Origin: an uncultured Prevotella sp.
Lineage (GTDB): Bacteria > Bacteroidota > Bacteroidia > Bacteroidales > Bacteroidaceae
DNA: 5,268 bases
Direction: 5' to 3'
Assembly: GCA_900770845.1 (NCBI GenBank)
Contig: CAAGLS010000064.1
Span: 1-5,268 of the forward strand
In this document: one piece after another, positions 1-5,268 of the stretch
Numbering within the stretch: position 1 is the first letter of the stretch
Layout: each line of letters opens with the position of its first letter
Program-made: the position numbers and the translations under genes
Notes under the pieces: generated by a model
Databases searched by the model: none
What the model saw: the letters and a program-made list of their open reading frames with translations, nothing else
What the model was told of the DNA's origin: nothing

Positions 1-1
1 C

Positions 2-238
2 ACCGTGTTGGGCGAGAGTGCCGACAGCATCATCTTCTTCCCCTTGGCGTTGGGCGGTGTGGTGCCGATGGCAGAGCTGCCCAAGCTCATGCTGTGGCAA
101 GTGGTGCTGAAAACCCTCTATGAGGTGGTGGCGTTGCCCGTGACCATCCGAGTGGTGAAGGCCTTGAAGCGTCACGAGGGTGAGGATGTATTCGACGACG
201 GCATATCCTACAACGTGCTGAAGATATTCAATCTGTGA
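2..238 (+). CDS. yhhQ: Queuosine precursor transporter, YhhQ/VUT family (3' end only)
   Basis: Only the last 78 residues are present; the gene starts left of the window and the frame is open from base 2 to the TGA. It is an inner-membrane protein of the YhhQ/VUT family (COG1738), known to import the 7-deazaguanine precursors preQ0 and preQ1. What is seen: a segment beginning TVLGESADSIIFFPLALGG, which fits the family's conserved G-E-x-x-D-S membrane motif, then a second helix with K-T-L-Y-E-V-V-A-L-P-V-T, the usual C-terminal helix of the family, and a short charged cytoplasmic tail ending SYNVLKIFNL, as in Bacteroidales homologues. Full family members are about 220 to 240 residues, so roughly two thirds is missing. 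The GTG at base 5 is an internal codon, not a start. The next gene on the same strand is queF, which uses preQ0, and this supports the call. The substrate is assigned from the family and the neighbour. Confidence 0.88.
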   Translation, partial: TVLGESADSIIFFPLALGGVVPMAELPKLMLWQVVLKTLYEVVALPVTIRVVKALKRHEGEDVFDDGISYNVLKIFNL

Positions 239-240
239 TT

Positions 241-410
241 AGTTCGGAAGTTTGTGAGTTTTTGAGTTTATTAGAAGTTCATGAGTTTTTGAGTTCTTGA
301 GTGATTAAGCTTTTGAGGTGATAAGACTTTGAGCTTAGAAGTCTGTGAGTTTTTAAGTTCGTGAGCTTTTAAGCTTTTGAGCTGAGAAGTCTGTGAGCTT
401 GGAGTTAGAA
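241..410 (+). repeat. Degenerate TGAG-rich tandem repeat in the yhhQ-queF gap
   Basis: This AT-rich stretch is built from short units of about 8 to 9 bases related to GAGTTTTTGA or AAGTTTGTGAG, grouped in larger blocks. Blocks opening with AAGT-(C/T)-(T/C)-(G/A)-TGAG begin near 248, 275, 339 and 387, and the 13-mer AGAAGTCTGTGAG occurs exactly at 337 and again at 385, 48 bases apart. TGA occurs many times and there is no open frame of note, so it is non-coding. Its composition differs sharply from both flanking genes. The role is unknown; it may have grown by slippage. It fills all but about 50 bases of the gap between two queuosine genes. Confidence 0.8.
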
Positions 411-424
411 AGAAATATGATTCC

Positions 425-453
425 TTGACTTCACCTCATCTTCAAAATATAAT
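425..453 (+). promoter_or_regulatory. Possible queF promoter, E. coli-like (TTGACT / TATAAT)
   Basis: TTGACT (425-430) and TATAAT (448-453) are separated by exactly 17 bases, the ideal spacing for a sigma70-type promoter. The queF ATG begins 7 bases after TATAAT, so a transcript from here would be leaderless or nearly so. Caution: primary promoters in Bacteroidota normally use TTTG and TAnnTTTG, and this site does not match that pattern. In AT-rich DNA it may be a coincidence, with queF then being read from the transporter's promoter. Confidence 0.3.
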
Positions 454-460
454 CTGAAAT

Positions 461-922
461 ATGGAAAGGAAAACAGAAGGGTTGAAGGCGCTCGGCACCA
501 AGACCCAATACAAGAGCGACTACGCGCCGGAGGTGTTGGAGACGTTCCAAAACAAACACCCTGAGAACGACTACTGGGTGCAGTTCAACTGTCCCGAGTT
601 TACCAGTCTGTGCCCCATCACCGGGCAGCCCGACTTTGCGGAAATACGCATCAGCTATGTCCCGGCGGAACGGATGGTGGAAAGCAAGAGCCTGAAGCTC
701 TACCTCTTCAGCTTCCGCAACCATGGCGACTTCCACGAAGACTGCGTCAACGTGATCATGAAGGACCTCATCCGGCTGATGGCTCCCAAATACATAGAGG
801 TGACGGGATTCTTCACGCCACGCGGAGGCATCAGCATCTATCCCTACGCCAACTACGGCCAGCCCGGAACGAAATGGGAACAACTGGCCGAGCATAGGCT
901 GATGCACCACAACATGCAGTAG
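461..922 (+). CDS. queF: NADPH-dependent 7-cyano-7-deazaguanine (preQ0) reductase QueF
   Basis: Cytoplasmic enzyme that reduces the nitrile of preQ0 to the aminomethyl group of preQ1 using two NADPH, the step before insertion into tRNA on the way to queuosine. At 153 residues it fits the short, single-domain (B. subtilis-type) QueF class of the tunnelling-fold superfamily. Visible key residues: the nucleophile Cys51 in FTSLCPITGQPDF, which forms the thioimide with preQ0; Asp58 as the acid; the QueF signature ESKSLKLY at 74-81, linked to NADPH binding; and His92-Glu93 in the substrate pocket. All four sit at a constant offset of four from Cys55, Asp62, His96 and Glu97 of the B. subtilis enzyme. 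The ATG at 461 is chosen because the protein then has the normal family length; there is no clear ribosome binding site, as is usual in Bacteroidota. It follows a preQ0/preQ1 transporter gene by 222 bases and ends just before a strong terminator. No queC is seen next to it here. Confidence 0.97.
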   Translation: MERKTEGLKALGTKTQYKSDYAPEVLETFQNKHPENDYWVQFNCPEFTSLCPITGQPDFAEIRISYVPAERMVESKSLKLYLFSFRNHGDFHEDCVNVIMKDLIRLMAPKYIEVTGFFTPRGGISIYPYANYGQPGTKWEQLAEHRLMHHNMQ

Positions 923-930
923 CAACATGA

Positions 931-959
931 AGCGCAGGAACATGATCCTGCGCTTTTTT
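931..959 (+). terminator. Intrinsic terminator after queF
   Basis: A perfect 9-bp stem, AGCGCAGGA (931-939) with TCCTGCGCT (946-954), has a 6-base loop and is followed by five more T residues (955-959). It starts 8 bases after the queF stop. Outer bases GCAAC (922-926) and GTTGC (960-964) can extend the pairing. It lies between two converging genes; read from the antiporter side it has the hairpin but no good U tract, so it is mainly a queF terminator. Confidence 0.92.
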
Positions 960-986
960 GTTGCCCAAACGCCTGCGGGGCACCTC

Positions 987-3239
987 TCAGCACTGCTTCT
1001 CCATCCTGTCGATGTCCTCCTGCTCGCCCACTATCCAGAGCATGTCGCCCTCCTCAAACCTGCGCTTGGGATCCATGGGCGTGAGACTCTCCTTGCCCTC
1101 CTCCAAGCCCACGGCCATGCAGCCGAACACGTCGCGGATGCCGCTCTCCATCAATGTCTTGCCCACAAACCCACTTCCCCTCGTGATGGTGATGCGCCGC
1201 AGCTTCATCTCGCGCTTCTCGATGTCGGGATCCTCGCCGACAAGCTCCGTGCGCAGGGCCTTGTTGAGCTGCGACAACTGGTCGTCGCTGCCGATGACCT
1301 GTATCTTGTCGCCGGGAAACAGGATGGTGGACCCCGTGGGGATGTTGATGCGCTGCCGTCCACGCAGGATGCTGCTCACCTGGATGCCGAAGCGCTCACG
1401 CAACTTGAGCTGCATGAGCGTGTCGCCGGCCCAAGAAGAATTGGCGGGAATGGAAAAGTCGCTGATGTGGAGGTCGCGGTCGAGCAAGTGGCCTTCGAAG
1501 AGAGGCCGCTTGCGGCCGTAGACTTCGGCCTCGATGTCGCGCGAGCGAAGGTTCTGCACAAACATCCGCTCCAACGCGATGCTGCGCTTCTTCAGCCTGC
1601 GCGAGAGAATCATGAGGACAATGGTGACGATGGCGAGCGTGATGACGATGGCATTGGCAAAGCGGGCCAGATAGTTGCAGATGTAGAAGAGGATGGCGGC
1701 GGCGATGGCGATGCGCGCCAACACCGTGAACACCAAAGGCAGACGGTTGAGATGGCTCTGGGTCCAGAGGGCGCGGAACTCCTCGCTGTGGTTGTTTTTC
1801 ATCACAATGCTGCGCAGGAAGGGCGAGATGAGCGTCACGGTGAGCAATCCCGTGACGCCATTGGCCCACCAGTGGGGCAGGATGGTGCGCGAGAAAGGCA
1901 GGAAGAGCGTGAGCATGAGCGCCGTGACGGCGATGGAGAGGATGGTGTAGACGATGGTGTTGACGGTCATCTTGCGCAACAGGCGTTTCCAGGCGCTCTG
2001 CTCCTGCGCGCTCTGCTGGTGGGCGGTGCCAAGATGGTTGAGCCGGCGCATCCAGCGGCGGGGCAGACGGCGCTCCAACGACTGATAGGCGGGCACGGCC
2101 AGCCGAATCATATAGGGCGTGAGGAAGGTCGTGATGACACTCACGGCCACGACCACGGGATAGAGGAAGCTGCTGATGACACCCAAGCTCAGGCCCAAGG
2201 ACGCGATGATGAAGGCGAACTCGCCTATCTGGGTGAGCGAGAAGCCGCACTGCATGGAGGTCTTGAGCGACTGGCCACTGAGCAGGAAGCCCGCCGTGCC
2301 GAAGACACACTGCCCCACGACGATGGCCAGCACGATGGCAAGGATGGGCCAGGCATAGCTGACGATAATCTGCGGGTCGACAAGCATGCCCACCGACACG
2401 AAGAAGATGGTGCCGAAGAGATTCTTCACCGGCTCGGTGATGCGGATGACGCGCTCCGCCTCAACGGTCTCGGCGATGATGCTGCCCATGACAAAGGCGC
2501 CAAAGGCGGAGCTGAAGCCCACGGCGGTGGAGATCTCGGCCATCATGCAGCACAGGCCCAACGACACCACGAGCAGGGTCTCGTCGGTCATCAGCTTGCG
2601 GGTGGAGCGGAAGAAAGTGGGGATGACGAAGAGGCCCACGACAAACCAAAGCACGAGGAAGAAACCTATCTTCAGCAGCGAGCCCAACATCTCGCCCCCA
2701 TCGGGGTCGCCGCCCACGGCCACCGCGCTGAGCATGACCATCATCACCACGCCGAGGATGTCCTCAAGGATGAGCGTGGACATGACAAGGCCGGCAAAAC
2801 GCTGCTGCCCCAGCCCCATGTCGTCGAACGCCTTGTAGATGATGGTGGTGGAACTCATGGCGAGCATTCCGCCCAAGAACACGCAGTCCATGCGCCCCCA
2901 ATGGAAGGCGTGGCCCACACCCATGCCGATGAACACCATGCAGAATACGATGGTGAGTGTGGATATGACGGGAGCCATGCCCATCTTGAGTATCTTCTTG
3001 ATGGAGAAGTCCAGTCCGAGCGAGAACAGCAGGAACATCACTCCGATGTCGGCCCAAGTCTGGATGTCGGCCTTGTCGATGACCGACATCAGATAGGGCA
3101 TGTGGGGCGACACCAAGAAGCCCGCCACGATATAGCCCAACACCAAAGGCTGCTTGAGCTTCTTGAACAACAGTGTGACAACGCTGGCCACTATCAGAAT
3201 GAGCGCCAGGTCCTTGATCAGATTGGGAAGTTCTTCCAT
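987..3239 (-). CDS. CPA2-family cation:proton antiporter with two C-terminal TrkA-C (RCK_C) domains
   Basis: A 750-residue inner-membrane protein related to KefB/KefC and YbaL (COG0475), expected to exchange K+ or Na+ for protons in pH and ion homeostasis. Residues about 8-381 form the exchanger domain with roughly 13 hydrophobic helices. Family motifs are visible: SLGLDFS (73-79), the unwound-helix motif SSTTI (129-133), the acidic pair Glu159-Asp160 in LILEDILG where ion-binding carboxylates lie, and LTQIGEFAFI (335-344), the Kef-type Q-x-G-E-F motif. A charged linker (about 385-424) is followed by four more hydrophobic segments (about 425-449, 459-480, 500-521, 527-546). Two RCK_C domains follow, about 587-665 and 676-748, each with the LPxGDxLxVxG-like strand pattern (FPGDKIQVIG; FEEGDMLWIVG). 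No Rossmann RCK_N domain with a GxGxxG motif is seen, unlike KefC. The ATG start places the first helix at the N terminus. pepT lies upstream on the same strand, but behind a terminator; the 131 bases between terminator and start show no convincing promoter. Ion specificity cannot be read from the sequence. Confidence 0.93.
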   Translation of the reverse strand: MEELPNLIKDLALILIVASVVTLLFKKLKQPLVLGYIVAGFLVSPHMPYLMSVIDKADIQTWADIGVMFLLFSLGLDFSIKKILKMGMAPVISTLTIVFCMVFIGMGVGHAFHWGRMDCVFLGGMLAMSSTTIIYKAFDDMGLGQQRFAGLVMSTLILEDILGVVMMVMLSAVAVGGDPDGGEMLGSLLKIGFFLVLWFVVGLFVIPTFFRSTRKLMTDETLLVVSLGLCCMMAEISTAVGFSSAFGAFVMGSIIAETVEAERVIRITEPVKNLFGTIFFVSVGMLVDPQIIVSYAWPILAIVLAIVVGQCVFGTAGFLLSGQSLKTSMQCGFSLTQIGEFAFIIASLGLSLGVISSFLYPVVVAVSVITTFLTPYMIRLAVPAYQSLERRLPRRWMRRLNHLGTAHQQSAQEQSAWKRLLRKMTVNTIVYTILSIAVTALMLTLFLPFSRTILPHWWANGVTGLLTVTLISPFLRSIVMKNNHSEEFRALWTQSHLNRLPLVFTVLARIAIAAAILFYICNYLARFANAIVITLAIVTIVLMILSRRLKKRSIALERMFVQNLRSRDIEAEVYGRKRPLFEGHLLDRDLHISDFSIPANSSWAGDTLMQLKLRERFGIQVSSILRGRQRINIPTGSTILFPGDKIQVIGSDDQLSQLNKALRTELVGEDPDIEKREMKLRRITITRGSGFVGKTLMESGIRDVFGCMAVGLEEGKESLTPMDPKRRFEEGDMLWIVGEQEDIDRMEKQC

Positions 3240-3370
3240 GGGAGAGGAATCTGTGTGATGAGTTGAGGAAAAAAAGCGAGGCCGGAAGGCAGGAGAGAGA
3301 GGGAACTTAGGCTGTCCTCTTTCCAGAACTATGGAGCCAACAGGCGCGGCCCCAGGCCTTCCAGACAGGA

Positions 3371-3408
3371 CAAAAAGGCTGCGCCCTTCAATAGACGGGG
3401 CGCAGCCT
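3371..3408 (-). terminator. Intrinsic terminator after pepT
   Basis: On the minus strand an 11-bp perfect GC-rich stem, AGGCTGCGCCC paired with GGGCGCAGCCT (plus-strand arms 3376-3386 and 3398-3408, 11-base loop), is followed by a run of U (plus-strand CAAAAA, 3371-3376). It begins 19 bases after the pepT stop codon. This is a strong terminator and argues that pepT and the downstream antiporter gene are not one simple operon. Confidence 0.93.
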
Positions 3409-3427
3409 AATGGGGATGGATGTCGGT

Positions 3428-4651
3428 TCAGTCGTTGTATTCCGCCGTGAGGGCGCAGATGTTGACGATCACCTCCACAGCCTTGTGCATCACTTGGATG
3501 GAGACAAACTCGTAGGGGCCGTGGAAATTGACGCCGCCGGCGAAGATGTTGGGGCAGGGCAGTCCGCGGAACGAGAGTTGCGCGCCGTCGGTGCCGCCAC
3601 GAATGGGCTCCACCTTGGGCTTCACGCCGCTCTTCTCCATCGCCTTCAACACGATGTCGATGACATGCATGTTGGGGTCGATCTTCTCCTTCATGTTGTA
3701 GTATTGGTCGTGGAGCTCGATGCTCACCGTTCCCTCGCCATACTTCTCGTTCATCTTCTTGGCGATGCCCTCCATGAAGCGCTTGCGGTCCTCAAACTTG
3801 TCGCGGTCGTGGTCGCGGATGATGTAGTCGAGCTTGGCCTCCTCGCAGCGGCTCTCGATGCCCAAGAGGTGGTAGAATCCCTCGTAGCCCTCTGTGGTTT
3901 CGGGAATCTCCGTCTCGGGAATATGGCTGTTGAACTCGCAGGCCAGGCGGCTGGCGTTGACCATCTTGCCCTTGGCGTAGCCGGTGTGCACGCTCATGCC
4001 CTTGATTCTGATGCGGGCAGCAGCGGCATTGAAGTTCTCATATTCCAGGTCGCCGATGTCGCCGCCGTCCATGGTGTAGGCCCACTGGCAGCCAAACTTC
4101 TCCACGTTGAAGTGGTGGGCGCCCTTGCCGATTTCCTCGTCGGGGTTGAATCCCACGCGAATGTCGCCATGCTTGATCTCATCATGGTCGCGCAGATAGC
4201 ACATGGCCTGCACAATCTCAGCCACGCCGGCCTTGTCGTCGGCGCCGAGGAGCGTAGTGCCATCGGTGACAATGAGGTCCTCTCCCTTGTGGGCCAGCAG
4301 CTCGGGGAACTTGGACGGCGAGGAGACGATGCCCGGCGAGAGCTCGATGTCGCCTCCGTCGTAGTTCTTCACAACGCGGGCCTTGATGTCCTTTCCGCTG
4401 GCGTCCAATGCCGTGTCGTAGTGGGAGATGAAGCCGATGGTTGGCGTCTTCTTCTTTGTGTTGGAGGGCAAAGTGGCGTAGATGTAGCCCATATCGTCCA
4501 TCTCCACATCCTTGAGTCCCTCCTTCTCCAGTTCCTCCTTGAGGTAACGGGCGAAGACGAGTTGTTTGGCGGTACTCGGCACGGTGTCGGAATCCTCAGC
4601 CGACTGCGTGTCAAACTTTGTGTAATTGATGAATCTTTCTGTAATATCCAT
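3428..4651 (-). CDS. pepT: Peptidase T (tripeptide aminopeptidase, M20B)
   Basis: Cytoplasmic di-zinc aminopeptidase that removes the N-terminal residue from tripeptides, a late step in peptide catabolism. At 407 residues it is close to the 408 of E. coli PepT and is complete. The metal site is intact: His77 in SHYDT with catalytic Asp79, the bridging aspartate in LLGADDKAG (138-139), catalytic Glu172 and ligand Glu173 in NPDEEIG, Asp195 in YTMDGG, and His377 in VNFHGPYEF. These lie one or two positions from the ligands H78, D140, E174, D196 and H379 of the enterobacterial enzyme. The dimerisation (lid) domain spans about 207-320, and the conserved RGGTDGAQLS (351-360) precedes the last ligand. 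The start MDITERFINYTKFDTQS matches the family N terminus (ERFLNYVSLDTQS). It has its own promoter about 30 bases upstream and its own terminator, so it is probably monocistronic. No signal peptide is seen. Confidence 0.97.
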   Translation of the reverse strand: MDITERFINYTKFDTQSAEDSDTVPSTAKQLVFARYLKEELEKEGLKDVEMDDMGYIYATLPSNTKKKTPTIGFISHYDTALDASGKDIKARVVKNYDGGDIELSPGIVSSPSKFPELLAHKGEDLIVTDGTTLLGADDKAGVAEIVQAMCYLRDHDEIKHGDIRVGFNPDEEIGKGAHHFNVEKFGCQWAYTMDGGDIGDLEYENFNAAAARIRIKGMSVHTGYAKGKMVNASRLACEFNSHIPETEIPETTEGYEGFYHLLGIESRCEEAKLDYIIRDHDRDKFEDRKRFMEGIAKKMNEKYGEGTVSIELHDQYYNMKEKIDPNMHVIDIVLKAMEKSGVKPKVEPIRGGTDGAQLSFRGLPCPNIFAGGVNFHGPYEFVSIQVMHKAVEVIVNICALTAEYND

Positions 4652-4682
4652 GGATGGTAGTATAAAGTTTTAGTGTCTTCTG

Positions 4683-4713
4683 CAAAGATAGTACAAATCG
4701 GAGGAAGAACAAA
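4683..4713 (-). promoter_or_regulatory. pepT promoter, Bacteroidota type (TTTG-N19-TAnnTTTG)
   Basis: On the minus strand TTTG (plus-strand CAAA, 4710-4713) is followed after exactly 19 bases by TATCTTTG (plus-strand CAAAGATA, 4683-4690). This fits the -33/-7 consensus of the primary sigma factor of Bacteroides and relatives with no mismatch. Transcription would begin near 4676-4679, giving a pepT leader of about 25 bases that is A/T-rich and has no Shine-Dalgarno sequence. Confidence 0.85.
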
Positions 4714-4757
4714 ATAAACGCGCCTAATTTTTACAAACATTATCGCTTGCCCATCAT

Positions 4758-4845
4758 CTGTGACAACTGTCAAACAACTATAGAACAACTGAGGCACAGC
4801 AATAGAACAACTGTCACACAGCAATGGGACAGCCGTCGCATATAT
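4758..4845 (+). repeat. 22-base tandem repeat, about four copies
   Basis: Two well-conserved copies, ATAGAACAACTG + (AG/TC) + (G/A)CACAGCA, occupy 4780-4801 and 4802-4823. A diverged copy precedes them (4758-4779, sharing ACAACTGTCA and AACA) and a further diverged one follows (4824-4845, ATGGGACAGCCGTCGCA). The period is 22 bases throughout. It lies about 45 bases upstream of the pepT -33 box. Translated on the minus strand it gives Cys/Leu/Val-rich peptide in several frames, which looks like a repeat artefact and not a gene. Function unknown; about two helical turns per unit would suit a binding-site array, but nothing proves this. Confidence 0.75.
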
Positions 4846-4865
4846 TGTAGAAGCCATCCATTGCA

Positions 4866-4999
4866 GGGGTCTTTGCGTCTTTGTGACTTTGGAAACGAAA
4901 TGTAGGGGGATTGATGCGTGCATCCGCTGGATGTGGGCCTTTGCGTCCTTTCGCGCCTTTGGAGACGATACGTGGGGAGATTGATGCGTGCACCCGCTG
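4866..4999 (+). repeat. Direct duplication of a ~68-70-base unit
   Basis: Copy 1 (4866-4929) and copy 2 (about 4935-4999) share CTTTGCGTC, then CTTTGGA-(A/G)-ACGA, then a G run, then ATTGATGCGTGCA-(T/C)-CCGCTG. The left parts are offset by 68 bases and the right parts by 70, so a 2-base indel separates them. The left half has an inner ~9-base rhythm (CTTTGCGTC, TTTGTGAC, TTTGGAAAC). A third, aborted beginning may follow, since GCAGGGG of 4863-4869 recurs at 4999-5005. No open frame here is credible as a gene. Confidence 0.8.
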
Positions 5000-5058
5000 C
5001 AGGGGCCGTGTAGGTAGGGTTAGGGCCGGTCCTAAGGAGATATTCAACCGCCGCCCAA

Positions 5059-5139
5059 TCGTCGGTTCGACGACAGCCTCGGAGAGGCTGAATCATCAAT
5101 AACCCCAGACTAAGGCGCGGTAGCGCCGCAGTCTGGGGT
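5059..5139. repeat. REP/BIME-like cluster of three adjacent hairpins
   Basis: Three perfect or nearly perfect hairpins sit side by side. First: TCGTCG (5059-5064), loop GTT, CGACGA (5068-5073). Second: CAGCCTC (5074-5080), loop GGA, GAGGCTG (5084-5090). After an 11-base AT-rich spacer comes the third: ACCCCAGACT (5102-5111) pairs with AGTCTGGGGT (5130-5139), and inside it GGCGC (5114-5118) pairs with GCGCC (5123-5127) around a GGTA loop, with a 2x2 internal bulge. None is followed by a T run, so they are not ordinary terminators. Nested imperfect palindromes in intergenic DNA are typical of REP elements mobilised by RAYT (IS200-like) transposases; that link is inferred, and no such gene is in the window. 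Confidence 0.7.
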
Positions 5140-5268
5140 GGTGGCGTGATGGAAGCCGCACTACGTGCCTCGAAGACGCACGGTAGCGCGGAGCGCGCAA
5201 TTGGAATTCCGTGTAGTGGGACATACGGCAGAGAAAACGATGACTGGCGACTGCGCACCGCGTGCTTC
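5140..5268. other. Non-coding right edge, probable continuation of the repeat element
   Basis: No open frame or RNA gene is recognisable. CACTAC (5159-5164) and GTAGTG (5213-5218) form an inverted pair enclosing a short hairpin GCGC-GGA-GCGC (5186-5196), whose GGA loop is the same as that of the hairpin at 5074-5090, and the perfect palindrome GGAATTCC (5203-5210). GGTAGCGC occurs at 5182-5189 and also in the hairpin at 5119-5126. These shared pieces suggest one composite element that may extend beyond the window. Confidence 0.4.

Noticed and set aside
431..943. A 170-codon minus-strand frame opposite queF
   Set aside because: queF on the plus strand has full family length and all active-site residues; the antisense frame matches nothing I recognise.
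927..3266. A 779-codon open frame on the plus strand opposite the antiporter gene
   Set aside because: It is a shadow of the minus-strand gene: His/Ala/Asp/Glu/Gln-rich low-complexity protein with no recognisable domain, opposite a protein with clear CPA2 and RCK_C motifs. Stop-free antisense frames are common in GC-rich genes.
3324..3331. Minus-strand TAGTTCTG as a -7 box for the antiporter gene
   Set aside because: One mismatch to TAnnTTTG and no TTTG at the expected distance upstream; too weak to call a promoter.
3410..4660. A 416-codon open frame on the plus strand opposite pepT
   Set aside because: Leu/Val/Ala/His-rich sequence without family motifs; pepT on the other strand has every catalytic and metal-binding residue. 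It also runs through the pepT promoter-proximal start region with no start signal of its own.
4758..4845. CRISPR array from the regularly spaced 22-base units
   Set aside because: The units are directly adjacent and have no unique spacers between them; no cas genes nearby.
5011..5025. Telomere-like TAGGTAGGGTTAGGG stretch
   Set aside because: Only one exact TTAGGG unit with one related neighbour in bacterial sequence; no array, so taken as chance.
5059..5073. T-arm-like stem with GGTTCGA, suggesting a tRNA
   Set aside because: No acceptor stem, D arm or anticodon arm can be placed around it; the next bases form a separate hairpin. It is read as part of the repeat cluster.
4770..5258. A 162-codon minus-strand frame, with smaller frames within it, in the right-hand region
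   Set aside because: It runs through the hairpin cluster, the 70-base duplication and the 22-base repeat, so its sequence simply follows the repeats. No domain, no start signal.

Overview
The window looks like a chromosomal segment of a Bacteroidota bacterium, most likely a Prevotella-like member of the Bacteroidales with fairly GC-rich genes. Supporting signs are a near-perfect Bacteroidota-type promoter (TTTG, 19-base gap, TAnnTTTG) in front of pepT, gene starts without Shine-Dalgarno sequences, protein sequences that read like Bacteroidales homologues, and repeat-rich intergenic DNA. The genus is inferred from the sequence by eye and was not tested by a search.

Layout, left to right. (1) The 3' end of a queuosine-precursor transporter gene (yhhQ/VUT family, + strand) runs off the left edge. 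(2) About 220 bases of AT-rich DNA follow, made largely of a degenerate TGAG-containing tandem repeat, ending in an E. coli-like promoter match. (3) A complete queF (+ strand) encodes preQ0 reductase and is closed by a strong terminator. (4) A large cation:proton antiporter gene (CPA2 family, - strand) converges on queF. (5) pepT (tripeptidase T, - strand) lies upstream of it and is separated from it by its own strong terminator, so the two are probably separate transcription units. (6) The last ~615 bases hold no credible gene: first the pepT promoter, then three different repeat types in a row, namely a 22-base tandem repeat, a ~70-base direct duplication and a REP/BIME-like cluster of hairpins that may continue past the right edge.

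The clearest functional link is between the first two genes. The transporter brings in 7-deazaguanine precursors and QueF reduces preQ0 to preQ1 for queuosine modification of tRNA. The antiporter (ion and pH homeostasis) and PepT (last steps of peptide breakdown) are housekeeping functions with no obvious link to queuosine. I see no undescribed multi-gene system. The unusual content is in the non-coding repeats and in the domain layout of the antiporter.
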